From the NCBI GenBank assembly GCA_964496245.1, contig CAZBZG010000114.1:1-13480 (forward strand): a DNA stretch of 13,480 nucleotides, in the 5' to 3' direction. Below, piece after piece: positions 1 through 6,989 of this stretch. Source of the stretch: CAZBZG01 sp964496245 (GTDB taxonomy: Bacteria; Planctomycetota; SZUA-567). The position numbers and the translations under genes were made by a program. The notes beneath the pieces were generated by a model. That model did not search any database, had not been told where the DNA came from, and saw nothing but the letters and a program-made list of their open reading frames with translations. How positions within the stretch are numbered: position 1 is the first letter of the stretch; each line of letters begins with the position of its first letter.

Positions 1-1
1 C

Positions 2-262
2 GCAGGCAAGAACGCGATCGGGCTCATCCTGACCGGCATGGGGGACGACGGAGCCAGCGGAATGAAGGAGATGAAGGACAGCGGCGCCGCCACCTTGGCG
101 CAGGACGAGCGGACCTGCGTGGTCTTCGGCATGCCCCGGGAAGCCATCGCACTGGGAGCCGCCGACCAGGTCGTCCCGCTGCATCGCGCGGCGCATTCGC
201 TGCTGTCCCTGGCCGTGGAGAAACGAGAGGAGGCCTGCCGTGGCTCGCATCCTACTGGCTGA
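2..262 (+). CDS. cheB: Chemotaxis protein-glutamate methylesterase/deamidase CheB, C-terminal part (5' end outside window)
   Basis: Only the last 86 residues are present; the gene enters from the left edge in frame 2. CheB removes methyl groups from chemoreceptor glutamates and deamidates glutamines, resetting receptor sensitivity in the cytoplasm. The fragment opens with GKNAIGLILTGMGDDGASGM, the family's signature loop carrying the catalytic aspartate (fragment residue 16 by family alignment). It continues with the conserved AQDERTCVVFGMPREAIALG stretch that ends the esterase domain. The serine and histidine of the triad and any N-terminal receiver domain would lie outside the window. Its 3' end overlaps the next gene by 23 bases, so the two are almost certainly co-transcribed. 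Family assignment is secure; activity cannot be judged from the fragment. Confidence 0.95.
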   Translation, partial: AGKNAIGLILTGMGDDGASGMKEMKDSGAATLAQDERTCVVFGMPREAIALGAADQVVPLHRAAHSLLSLAVEKREEACRGSHPTG

Positions 263-650
263 GGACGACCGCGCGGTCGCCGGCCTGTTCACCGAATGGC
301 TCGAAGCCGAAGGGCACGACGTGCGGGTCGCCCTGGACGGAGTCGACGGCTTCCGTTCGTTCGCCTTTGGCGATGCGCCGCATCTCCTCGTCACGGATGT
401 GATGATGCCGGCGTGCGACGGGGAGGGCCTGGCGGGGGCCCTTGCGGCGTGCCGGGCGCCCTGCCCCGTTGTGGTGGTGACCGCGTACCCGGCGGCGGAC
501 GCGACCCGGCGGCTGTACACCGAACCCAACGTGATCGATGTGCTCACGAAACCGGTCGCCCGAAAGGCATTCCGCAAGGCCGTGCAATGCGGACTGGAGC
601 ACGCCAAGGCATTTCGAACACAGGCAGGGGCAGAAGGAGCATCGCCATGA
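240..650 (+). CDS. Stand-alone receiver-domain response regulator
   Basis: A 136-residue protein made of one CheY-like receiver domain and a short Ala/Gly-rich tail, with no output domain. The phosphorylation machinery is intact: acidic pair D9/D10 (LLAEDD), acceptor D53 (TDVMMP), T81 (VVTAY) and K104 (LTKP). I chose the GTG at 240, although it lies inside cheB, because a strong GAGAGGAGG ribosome site (225-233) sits six bases upstream and the start gives a complete receiver beta-1 strand. It overlaps cheB by 23 bases, and its stop overlaps the cheY start (ATGA at 647). It probably accepts phosphate from CheA or from the hybrid kinase encoded at 2371, acting as a signalling protein or phosphate sink. 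Its partner is not visible in the sequence. Confidence 0.9.
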   Translation: MARILLAEDDRAVAGLFTEWLEAEGHDVRVALDGVDGFRSFAFGDAPHLLVTDVMMPACDGEGLAGALAACRAPCPVVVVTAYPAADATRRLYTEPNVIDVLTKPVARKAFRKAVQCGLEHAKAFRTQAGAEGASP

Positions 651-1006
651 AGATTCTCGTCGTGGATGACTCGTCGACCATGCGTCGGATCATCGTCAAT
701 ACGCTGGGTGGACACGGCTACGATGACATCGTCGAAGCCGAGGACGGCGTCCAGGCGCTCTCCAAGTTCAAGGGCAACGGCGGCATCGACCTCATCCTCA
801 CCGACTGGAACATGCCGAACATGAACGGCCTGGATTTCCTGACCAAGGTTCGCGAAGAGAACAAGGATGTGCCCATCGTCATGATCACCACCGAGGCCGA
901 GAAGAGCAACGTCCTCACGGCGATCAAGGCGGGCGCGAACAACTACGTGGTGAAGCCCTTCACGCCGGAGGTGCTGAAGGAGAAGCTGGGGGATTATCTG
1001 CAGTAG
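647..1006 (+). CDS. cheY: Chemotaxis response regulator CheY
   Basis: A 119-residue single receiver domain closely matching classical CheY, which carries phosphate from CheA to the flagellar switch protein FliM. Visible key residues are D7/D8 (LVVDDSSTMRR), acceptor D53 (LTDWNMPNMNG), T81/T82 (MITTE) and K103 (NNYVVKPFTPE). The DWNMP motif and the short tail after KPFTPEVLKEKLGDYLQ separate it from the more generic receivers around it. The ATG at 647 overlaps the TGA of the previous gene, with a GAAGGAG ribosome site about nine bases upstream. Position downstream of cheB and upstream of a CheX-type gene supports a chemotaxis role rather than general regulation. Confidence 0.95.
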   Translation: MKILVVDDSSTMRRIIVNTLGGHGYDDIVEAEDGVQALSKFKGNGGIDLILTDWNMPNMNGLDFLTKVREENKDVPIVMITTEAEKSNVLTAIKAGANNYVVKPFTPEVLKEKLGDYLQ

Positions 1007-1068
1007 GCGGCAGGCTGTTGGCTGGAAGCTGTTCGCCAAAAGCCAATAACCACCATGAGGAGAGCCCC
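1007..1068. repeat. Short intergenic repeat-like segment with a small inverted repeat
   Basis: The 62-base gap between cheY and the CheX-type gene is the only sizeable non-overlapping junction in this operon. It contains GGCTGTTGGCTGGAAGCTG (an imperfect tandem of GGCTGTT/GGCTGGA/AGCTGTT-like units) followed by AGCCAATAACC. TTGGCT (1018-1023) and AGCCAA (1041-1046) can pair around a loop of 17 bases. The final AGGAGAG at 1058-1064 is the ribosome site of the next gene. It looks like a small dispersed intergenic repeat, but only one copy is visible here. Confidence 0.35.
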
Positions 1069-1923
1069 ATGAAGATCGTGGTTGCGAGCGACAGCACCGT
1101 GACCCCCAACATGGTCCGCGGCATCTTCCGGGAGACCGAGAGCGTCGATGCCGAGATCATCGCCGTCAAACAACCGGCAGAGCTCGACGGACACATCAGC
1201 GGACAGGCCGTCGTTCTCGTCGACTGGGACCTCAAGCCCTCGGTCGGCGTGGCATTTGTCCAAGCCGTCAAACAGGCCGCCCCGGACACCCCGGTCATTC
1301 TTCTCACCTCCAAGGCCAAGGCGACCTCGGCCTTGGACGGCATGAAGGCCGGCGCCGAAGACATGCTTCACAAACCCGTGTCGCGCAGCCAGCTGCTCAA
1401 GGCCGTTGGCGAGGGGCTGAAGGGGGCCGGCAGCGAACGGCCCAAGATCAACGTGGAGTACATCAATCCCTTTGTGGAATCCACGCGCAACGTCTTCACG
1501 TCCATGTGCCGGATGGAGGTCGAACGCAAGCGCCTCTTCCTGAAAGACGACTACAGGATGTTCGGCGACATCTCGGGCGTCATGGGGCTCTCGGGCGAAG
1601 CCAGCGGGAGCGTGGTGATCAGCCTGCCCACGCGCCTCGCCTGCGTGGCGGTCGGACGCATGATCGGGCAGGAGCCCGCCGCCGACCTGGACGAAGACGT
1701 CTCCGACGCGGTGGGCGAGATCATCAACATGATCTCGGGCCAGGCCAAGGCCATGCTCGCCAAGTCGGCCTACCGCTTCACCATCAGCCTGCCGTCGGTG
1801 GTTTCCGGCGCCGGGCACGAAATCACGCACAAGAAGGGGACGCCCAACATCGTGTTGATGTTCGAGGCCGACGGCCAGCCTTTTGCCATCCAGGTCTGCC
1901 TGCAGGCGTCCAGCAGCACGTGA
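1069..1923 (+). CDS. Receiver domain fused to CheX-type (CheC/CheX/FliY) phosphatase domain
   Basis: A 284-residue two-domain protein. Residues 1-120 are a CheY-like receiver with acceptor D52 (LVDWDLKP), T80 (VILLT) and K102 (LHKPVS). Its acidic pair is reduced to S7-D8 (VVASDST), where CheY has DD. Residues 127-284 match the CheX family and carry the catalytic ExxN-x3-G signature, with E217, N220 and G224 (VGEIINMISGQA). Characterised CheX proteins dephosphorylate CheY-P. With cheY directly upstream, the likely role is shutting down the chemotaxis signal, gated by the protein's own receiver. The ATG at 1069 is chosen because AGGAGAG lies just upstream and the receiver begins there; an in-frame start at 1018 would add 17 repeat-encoded residues. 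The phosphatase role is inferred from the family. Confidence 0.88.
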   Translation: MKIVVASDSTVTPNMVRGIFRETESVDAEIIAVKQPAELDGHISGQAVVLVDWDLKPSVGVAFVQAVKQAAPDTPVILLTSKAKATSALDGMKAGAEDMLHKPVSRSQLLKAVGEGLKGAGSERPKINVEYINPFVESTRNVFTSMCRMEVERKRLFLKDDYRMFGDISGVMGLSGEASGSVVISLPTRLACVAVGRMIGQEPAADLDEDVSDAVGEIINMISGQAKAMLAKSAYRFTISLPSVVSGAGHEITHKKGTPNIVLMFEADGQPFAIQVCLQASSST

Positions 1924-1939
1924 ACCCCAAGGAGACCGT

Positions 1940-2374
1940 ATGCCGCTGCGACTGCTCAAGCGCGCCCTCCAGAGGCGCCGCAAGCCACAGGCGCTCGTCG
2001 TGGACGACACCCCCGAGGTCGTCAAGCTCTTGGTCATGCACCTGGAACACATGGGCTACGCGTGTCAGACCGCCTCGGAAGCGCGCCAAGCCAAACAGGT
2101 CCTCGCCTCTGCGCCGGACATGGACCTGCTGGTGATCGATATCCGGCTGCCCGACGAACACGGCATCGCGTTCGCCCGACAGGTACGGGCGGGCGGGTCG
2201 AAGCCTCCGACGCCCATCGTGTTCGTGAGCGGCGCCTTCGCCCCGGAGGAGATGGACCGGCTGTCGGCTTCGTTCCCCGCCAGCAGCGCCCTCACCAAAC
2301 CGTTCAGCCGGAAGACCTTGGAGCGTGCCGTGGCAGCGGCCGTGCCCCCTGAACACGAAAGGTGTACGACATGA
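1940..2374 (+). CDS. Receiver-domain response regulator with basic N-terminus
   Basis: A 144-residue protein with a receiver domain spanning about residues 17-140. D22/D23 (ALVVDD), acceptor D67 (LVIDIRLP), S97 in place of the usual Thr (VFVSG), and K120 (ALTKPFS) are all visible. The first 15 residues (MPLRLLKRALQRRRK) are strongly basic and could bind nucleic acid, a membrane surface or a partner. No output domain is present. The ATG at 1940 follows an AAGGAG ribosome site at 1929-1934. The stop overlaps the next start as ATGA at 2371, which couples it to the hybrid kinase. A plausible role is as cognate receiver of that kinase. The longer reading from 1883 lies inside the upstream gene and was not used. 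Confidence 0.88.
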   Translation: MPLRLLKRALQRRRKPQALVVDDTPEVVKLLVMHLEHMGYACQTASEARQAKQVLASAPDMDLLVIDIRLPDEHGIAFARQVRAGGSKPPTPIVFVSGAFAPEEMDRLSASFPASSALTKPFSRKTLERAVAAAVPPEHERCTT

Positions 2375-3567
2375 AGGTACTCGTCATCGATGACGACAAG
2401 TGGACCCGGGAAGCGCTCCAGGAGATGGTCCAACAGTGCGGGCACGATCCGCTGAGCGCGTGCAACGGACGGGACGGGGCGGAGGCCGTGCGAACCCACA
2501 CCCCCGAAAGCGCGCTCTGCGATCTCAAGATGCCCGTGCTGGACGGTCTCGGGTTCCTCCGTGAGATCCAGGCGGTCGCCCGCCCCCCGCGCGTGATCAT
2601 GCTGACCGCGTATGGCGATGTCTCCTCCGCCGTGCAGGCGCTCCAGCAGGGGGCCCGCGACTACGTGCTCAAGCCCATCAGCCTGGAGGACCTTCGCGCG
2701 CGGCTCGTGCGGATCGAAGAAGAACATGAGATGGAGCGTTCTTTGGCCGAGCAGCGTCGGCACGCAGCCCTGTCCGCGCGTCTCGCCGCGGTCAGCCAGC
2801 TCGCGGCCGGCATGTGCCACGAGATCAACAATCCCGTCACCTACGTGCGGGGCCATACGCAGCGTCTAGAGCAGTACTGCAGCCGCTTCAAGGCCGCGAT
2901 GCGAAAGGATCCCCAGCGCCTCCGCCAGGAGGCAGACGCCTTCTGCCAGGAGGCGCCGGATCTGCTGGCGGCCATGGTGCGGGGCACGGAGCGCATCGGC
3001 CGCATCACGCACGGCCTGCTCCGGTTCGCCGACAGCCGGGTGGCCGAGCCCATGGTTCCCACCTGCCTGAACGCCTGCGTAGCGGACGCCCTCCTCTTCT
3101 GCAATATGGAGAACGAAGCCCCGGTCGAGATCGTGCAGCATCTAGGTGACGATCTCCCCATCCTCACGCTGGGGCGGCGGGATGTGACGCAAGCCATTCT
3201 CTGTCTGATCCTCAACGCGGTGCGCGCGGCCAAAGAATCCTCCGCGCCGACGGTGCACGTCCGAACGGAACGGGACTGTGAGGTGTTGCGTCTGATCGTC
3301 GAGGACTCGGGGCCGGGCGTGCCCGACGAACTCCGCGAGCGCATCTTCGACCCCTTCTTCACCACGCGCGACGTGGGAGAGGGCGTGGGACTGGGTTTGT
3401 CCGTGGCCTACAGCATCATCGTCGGGGACCACGACGGCCGGATCCGCCTCAGCGACAGCTCCCTCGGCGGTGCGCGGTTCGCGATCGAGCTGCCGCTGGT
3501 GCCGTGTCCGGCGTTCGTTCCGGACGCAAGCGTCCGGGCCGACGGCGCCGGGTGCTCCGCTGTGTAG
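2371..3567 (+). CDS. Soluble hybrid: N-terminal receiver + histidine kinase
   Basis: A 398-residue cytoplasmic protein with no membrane segment. Residues 1-115 form a receiver: D7-D9, acceptor D51 (ALCDLKMP), T79, K101 (YVLKP). Residues 115-140 are charged, helical and probably coiled coil. The HisKA region carries the phospho-acceptor H150 (AGMCHEINNPVTYV). The HATPase has an N box with N282 (LILNAVRAA), G1 (EDSGPGVP, 311-318), F box (IFDPFFTT) and G2 (GEGVGLGLS, 336-344). Having the receiver in front makes it an input that could switch the kinase. The ATG at 2371 is favoured over a GTG at 2362 because AAAGG lies about eight bases upstream and the start overlaps the previous stop. The last 24 residues are low-complexity and run into hairpin DNA, with the stop inside a palindrome. 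Confidence 0.92.
   Translation: MKVLVIDDDKWTREALQEMVQQCGHDPLSACNGRDGAEAVRTHTPESALCDLKMPVLDGLGFLREIQAVARPPRVIMLTAYGDVSSAVQALQQGARDYVLKPISLEDLRARLVRIEEEHEMERSLAEQRRHAALSARLAAVSQLAAGMCHEINNPVTYVRGHTQRLEQYCSRFKAAMRKDPQRLRQEADAFCQEAPDLLAAMVRGTERIGRITHGLLRFADSRVAEPMVPTCLNACVADALLFCNMENEAPVEIVQHLGDDLPILTLGRRDVTQAILCLILNAVRAAKESSAPTVHVRTERDCEVLRLIVEDSGPGVPDELRERIFDPFFTTRDVGEGVGLGLSVAYSIIVGDHDGRIRLSDSSLGGARFAIELPLVPCPAFVPDASVRADGAGCSAV
3520..3537. repeat. Perfect hairpin inside the 3' end of the kinase gene
   Basis: CCGGACG and CGTCCGG pair around a CAAG tetraloop, giving a 7-bp GC-rich stem. It encodes part of the variable C-terminal tail of the kinase and lies 25 bases before the stop-codon palindrome. 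No T-run follows, so it is not a classical terminator. It could stabilise the 3' end of the mRNA. Confidence 0.45.
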
Positions 3568-3590
3568 GGGCGTATTGCATACGCCCTACA
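3563..3590. terminator. Palindrome at the convergent junction; possible bidirectional terminator or dispersed repeat
   Basis: TGTAGGGGCGTAT (3563-3575) and ATACGCCCTACA (3579-3590) are reverse complements except for one bulged G, separated by TGC. The TAG stop of the kinase (3565-3567) is in the left arm. The TAG stop of metW on the other strand (3586-3588) is in the right arm. The position between converging operons suits a bidirectional terminator, although no T-tract follows on either strand. Sequences of the TGTAGGGGCGTAT type recur as dispersed palindromic repeats in various genomes, so this may be one copy of a mobile or expanded element. Confidence 0.6.
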
Positions 3591-4413
3591 GCATGCGCGG
3601 GCGTTTCGGCCCGAGCGTTTCGGCCTGTTCCGGCTCGAGCCCTATGCATCCACCCCCCCGCTCCACGACCATGAGCGCCTCTTCGCCGTACAGGTTGTCG
3701 TCGGCCGCGCAGGCACGGACCTCGCCTTCCGAGAGCACGTAGCCCTCGACCACGCGCACGCCGTTGGCCTCGGTCCAGTCCAAAAAATCCTGGAGGCTGA
3801 AGAGATGGATGTTGGGCGTGTCAGACCAACCGTAGGGCAGCCATTCGGTGACCGGCATGCGGCCGCGCACGGCCAGGTCCAGGCGCACGCGCCAGTAGCC
3901 GAAATTGGGGAACGACACGATGCTCCGCCGGCCCACCCGGAGCATCTCCTCCAGGATCTCGACCGGCCGGTGGAGGGTCTGCAGGGTCTCCTCGAGGATC
4001 GTGTAATCGAAGCTCCCGTCCGCAAACCCCTTGAGCCCCTCGTCCAGGTCGATCTGGCAGACCGGGACCCCCTTGCCCACGCACGCCATCACTGCCTCGG
4101 GATCGAGTTCGATGCCCTGGCCGCGCACGCGCTTCATGTCCATGAGCCGCGCGAGAAGACGCCCCTCCCCGCACCCCAGGTCCAGCACGCTCGCACCCAC
4201 GGGCATCTCCTGCTCGATGAGCCGGTCCTGCCATTGCTGGATGCGCTTGCCGTCCGGGTCCACGGCGCGCGGCTCGGCCGTGCCCACGTGACGGAGAAAC
4301 GCCGCCGCTTTGTCCGCGCTCAAGCCGAGGAGCGCCGGATCGGTCTTCTCGAGCAGCAGGCGACCGAGCTGGGCCACGGCGTCGGCGCCGAGTCGTTCCT
4401 GCTTCCGTTTCAT
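3586..4413 (-). CDS. metW: Methionine biosynthesis protein MetW (SAM-dependent methyltransferase fold), with N-terminal extension
   Basis: A 275-residue protein. Residues about 72-250 match MetW: SAM-binding motif VLDLGCGEG (76-84), ELD at the end of beta-2 (IELDPEAV), and the family stretches VSFPNFGYWRVRL (166-178), GRMPVTEWLPYGWSDTPNIH (184-203) and LYGEEALMV. MetW is encoded beside metX in many bacteria and is thought to assist or activate the homoserine acyltransferase. Usual length is about 200 residues; here 60-70 residues of charged helix (LGRLLLEKTDPALLGL, DKAAAFLRHV) precede the methyltransferase core. The long start is supported by GGAGGAA upstream of ATG 4413 and by its ATGA overlap with metX. 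The last 20 residues are encoded by repeat-rich DNA and end in the convergent palindrome. The role of the extension is unknown. Confidence 0.9.
   Translation of the reverse strand: MKRKQERLGADAVAQLGRLLLEKTDPALLGLSADKAAAFLRHVGTAEPRAVDPDGKRIQQWQDRLIEQEMPVGASVLDLGCGEGRLLARLMDMKRVRGQGIELDPEAVMACVGKGVPVCQIDLDEGLKGFADGSFDYTILEETLQTLHRPVEILEEMLRVGRRSIVSFPNFGYWRVRLDLAVRGRMPVTEWLPYGWSDTPNIHLFSLQDFLDWTEANGVRVVEGYVLSEGEVRACAADDNLYGEEALMVVERGGGCIGLEPEQAETLGPKRPRML
3601..3625. repeat. Two 11-bp direct repeats in the 3' end of metW
   Basis: GCGTTTCGGCC occurs at 3601-3611 and again at 3615-3625, separated by CGA. Together with the stop-codon palindrome just to the left, this makes the metW tail (AETLGPKRPRML) look like recently appended repeat-derived sequence rather than conserved protein. 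Confidence 0.5.
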
Positions 4414-5615
4414 CGCAGGTTCCTCCGTTGCGGCGCGTCGAGCGCATGGCGCAGCAAGTGTCCCACGGCATCGGTGCCGACGAGAAACGAATCGTGTCCG
4501 TAGCGCGACGGCACCTCCACGTAGGTCACGGCCTTGCCGTTGCGGCAGAGGGCCAGGGCGAACTCCTTGCACTGGGCCGGCGGATAGAGCCAGTCCGACG
4601 AGAAGGAGACCACCGTGACCTCGCTCCGGATGCGCGCGCACGCCCGCACCAGGTCGCCGGCGCCCCAGCGCTTGGCCGCATCGTAGTAGTCCATGGCGCG
4701 GCTGATGTACAGGTAGCTGTTCGCGTCGAAACGCTCCACGAACGCGCGTCCCTGATAGTCGAGGTAGCTCTCCACCTCGAACTCGACGCCGAATCCGAAG
4801 TCCGGGGAGTCCTTGTCCTGCAGCCGCCGGCCAAATTTCTCGTGCATGCTCTCGTCGCTGAGGTACGTGATGTGGGCGAGCATGCGCGCGGCGCCGAGGC
4901 CGGCCGTGGGGTGCGGGCCGCCGTAGTAGTCGCCCTGCTGGAAGTGCGGGTCGTTCATGATGGCGTGCCGTCCCACCGCATTGAAGGCCAGGCCCTGGGT
5001 GCTCAGCCGGGGGGAGGCGGCAAGCACGACCGCCTTGCCCACGCGTTCGGGCCGGCCCAGCGCCCACTCGATCACCTGCTGGCCGCCGAGCGATCCGCCC
5101 ACCGCGGCGTGCACGCGTTCGATGCCCAGTTCGTCCAACAGGCGGGCCTGCAACTCGACCCAATCCCCGACCGTGACAATGGGAAAGCGCATCCCATAGG
5201 GTCTTCCGGTCGCGGGATTCACGGACGACGGGCCGGTCGTGCCATAGCAGCTTCCCAGGTAGTTGGCGCAAAGCACGAAATACCGATCCGTGTCGATCGC
5301 CTTGCCCGGCCCCACCATGGCGTCCCACCAGCCGGGCTTCCGCGCCCGCCACTGCCGGCCGCTGGCGTCGGCGTTCCGATCCCAGCCGGCCACGTGCGCA
5401 TCTCCGGAGAGCGCGTGGCAGACCAGCACCGCATTGTCGCGGGCCTCGTTCAGCTCGCCGTAGGCCTCGTACTCCACGTCCACCGGGCCCACCGCGCCCC
5501 CCGCCTCCAGGCGCAGGGGCTGCGCGCGCGTAGCCAGCCGCAGCGTCTCGGCCGCGGTCCATCCGACCGAGCGGGGGCTGTCCGGGGGATCGATGCGTGG
5601 GTCGCGCTTGACCAT
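4410..5615 (-). CDS. metX: Homoserine O-acyltransferase (acetyl- or succinyl-) MetX
   Basis: A 401-residue alpha/beta-hydrolase enzyme that acylates homoserine, the committed step of methionine synthesis. It shows the family landmarks CHALSGDAHVAGW, RKPGWWDAMVGPGKAIDT, GTTGPSSVNPATGRPYG, nucleophile S175 in GGSLGGQQ, D341 (SSDWLYPP) and H374 (YGHDSFL). I start at ATG 5615 because GAGGTGA lies immediately upstream at ideal spacing; a GTG at 5621 would add two residues and sit inside that ribosome site. Its stop overlaps metW. It lies 43 bases downstream of a metY-like gene, which implies acyl-homoserine feeds direct sulfhydrylation. MetX proteins paired with MetW can use succinyl-CoA instead of acetyl-CoA, and the substrate cannot be fixed from what I can see. 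Confidence 0.95.
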   Translation of the reverse strand: MVKRDPRIDPPDSPRSVGWTAAETLRLATRAQPLRLEAGGAVGPVDVEYEAYGELNEARDNAVLVCHALSGDAHVAGWDRNADASGRQWRARKPGWWDAMVGPGKAIDTDRYFVLCANYLGSCYGTTGPSSVNPATGRPYGMRFPIVTVGDWVELQARLLDELGIERVHAAVGGSLGGQQVIEWALGRPERVGKAVVLAASPRLSTQGLAFNAVGRHAIMNDPHFQQGDYYGGPHPTAGLGAARMLAHITYLSDESMHEKFGRRLQDKDSPDFGFGVEFEVESYLDYQGRAFVERFDANSYLYISRAMDYYDAAKRWGAGDLVRACARIRSEVTVVSFSSDWLYPPAQCKEFALALCRNGKAVTYVEVPSRYGHDSFLVGTDAVGHLLRHALDAPQRRNLR

Positions 5616-5658
5616 GTTCACCTCGCCTGTGCCGCGCGGTGCGCGGGTCCAGCCGCCG

Positions 5659-6969
5659 TCATCCGCGCTGGGAGGCCTGCAGGGCCTGATCCAGGTCGGC
5701 GGTGATGTCCTCCACGTTCTCCAGCCCCACCGACAGACGGACCAAGTCCGGGGTCACGCCCGAGGCCGCGAGTTCCTCTTCGCTCAGCTGCTGATGGGTG
5801 GTGCTCGCCGGGTGGATGACCAGGGTCTTGGCGTCCAGGATGTTGGCCAGATGGCTGCAGAGCTCGACCGATTCGATGAACCGCGCGCCCGCCGCGCGTC
5901 CGCCCTTGATCCCGAACCCGAAGAGCGCGCTCGGGCCCAGGGGCATGAGGGCTTCGGCGCGCGCGTGGTCGGGATGGCTGGCGAGGCCCGCATAGTGTAC
6001 CCAGGACACGGCCGGATGCTCTTCCAGAAAGGCGGCCACCCGTCGGGCGTTCTCGCAGTGGCGCTCGGCGCGCAGGGGCAGGGTCTCGATCCCCTGGAGG
6101 ATGAGGAAGCTGTTGAAGGGCGACAAGCACGCACCCACGTCCCGCAACAGCCCGGTCCGCACCTTGAGGCTGAAGGCGTGGCCGCGGCGTTTGGCCCGGT
6201 CGTGATCGCCGAACGCCTCCCAGTAGTTGACCCCATGGTAGGCGGGATCGGCTTCGGTCAGCTCCGGGAACTTCCCGGAGCCCTTCCAGTCGAAATCGCC
6301 CTTCTCGACCACGGCGCCGCCAATGCAGGTCCCGTGCCCGCAGATCATCTTGGTGAGCGAGGTGACCACGAGGTCCGCCCCGTGCCGAAACGCATCGAAG
6401 ATCGGCGGCGGTGCGACGGTGTTGTCCACCACGAGCGGCAGGCCGTGCTCGTGGGCCACGGCTGCGATGCCGGCGATGTCGTCCACGTTCCCGCGCGGAT
6501 TGCCCACGCTCTCGGTGTAGAGCAGCCGGGTCTTTCCGTCGATGCGTTCGGCGAAGTTGCGCGGATCGGAGGAGTCCACGAAACGGGTCTCGATGCCGAA
6601 ACGCTTGAGGGGGAAGCTGAAGAGCGTCGTCGTGCCGCCGTAAAGGCTGGCGCCGCTCACGATGTTCTGCCCGGCGGACGTGATGGTACAGACCGTGTTG
6701 AAGATCGCGGCCATGCCCGAGGCAGCGGCGACCGCTGCCGTGCCGTTGTGGAGCGCAGCCAGGCGCTTCTCGAGCACGTCCGTGGTCGGATTCATGAGCC
6801 GCGTATAGATGTTGCCCATGTCCTCGAGCGCGAACAACTCGGCCGCGTGCTGCGTGTCGCGAAAGAGATAGCTCGAGGTCTGGTAGATGGGCACGGCCCG
6901 GCTCAGCGTGTCCCGGTCGGGCACGTGGCCGGCGTGCAAGGACTTGGTTTCGATGCCATGCTCGCTCAT
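5659..6969 (-). CDS. metY: O-acetylhomoserine (O-succinylhomoserine) sulfhydrylase, PLP-dependent
   Basis: A 436-residue Cys/Met-metabolism PLP enzyme. It has phosphate-binding Y55/R57 in YTRLMNPTTDVLEKRLA, D182 (LVVDNT), and the Schiff-base lysine K207 in TSLTKMICGHGTCIGG. The insertion after GHGTCIGG (GDFDWKGSGKFPELTE...YHGVNYWEAFGD) and the length are typical of O-acetylhomoserine sulfhydrylases rather than the shorter (about 390-residue) cystathionine gamma-synthases. It would convert acyl-homoserine plus sulfide directly to homocysteine. ATG 6969 is chosen: GGAGGAGG lies eight bases upstream, and a longer in-frame reading would run into the regulator gene. It sits 20 bases after the Rrf2 gene and 43 before metX. 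Its preferred acyl group is uncertain for the same reason as MetX. Confidence 0.93.
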   Translation of the reverse strand: MSEHGIETKSLHAGHVPDRDTLSRAVPIYQTSSYLFRDTQHAAELFALEDMGNIYTRLMNPTTDVLEKRLAALHNGTAAVAAASGMAAIFNTVCTITSAGQNIVSGASLYGGTTTLFSFPLKRFGIETRFVDSSDPRNFAERIDGKTRLLYTESVGNPRGNVDDIAGIAAVAHEHGLPLVVDNTVAPPPIFDAFRHGADLVVTSLTKMICGHGTCIGGAVVEKGDFDWKGSGKFPELTEADPAYHGVNYWEAFGDHDRAKRRGHAFSLKVRTGLLRDVGACLSPFNSFLILQGIETLPLRAERHCENARRVAAFLEEHPAVSWVHYAGLASHPDHARAEALMPLGPSALFGFGIKGGRAAGARFIESVELCSHLANILDAKTLVIHPASTTHQQLSEEELAASGVTPDLVRLSVGLENVEDITADLDQALQASQRG

Positions 6970-6989
6970 GAAAGGCTCCTCCTCCGTCC

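Noticed and set aside
4414..5562. Minus-strand frame upstream of metW that would make a 658-residue fusion
   Set aside because: It is simply metX DNA read in the metW frame; the ATGA junction and GGAGGAA ribosome site show metW starts at 4413.
4428..5705. A 425-codon plus-strand frame opposite metX
   Set aside because: The metX strand has the full catalytic triad and family landmarks; the opposite frame shows only compositional bias.
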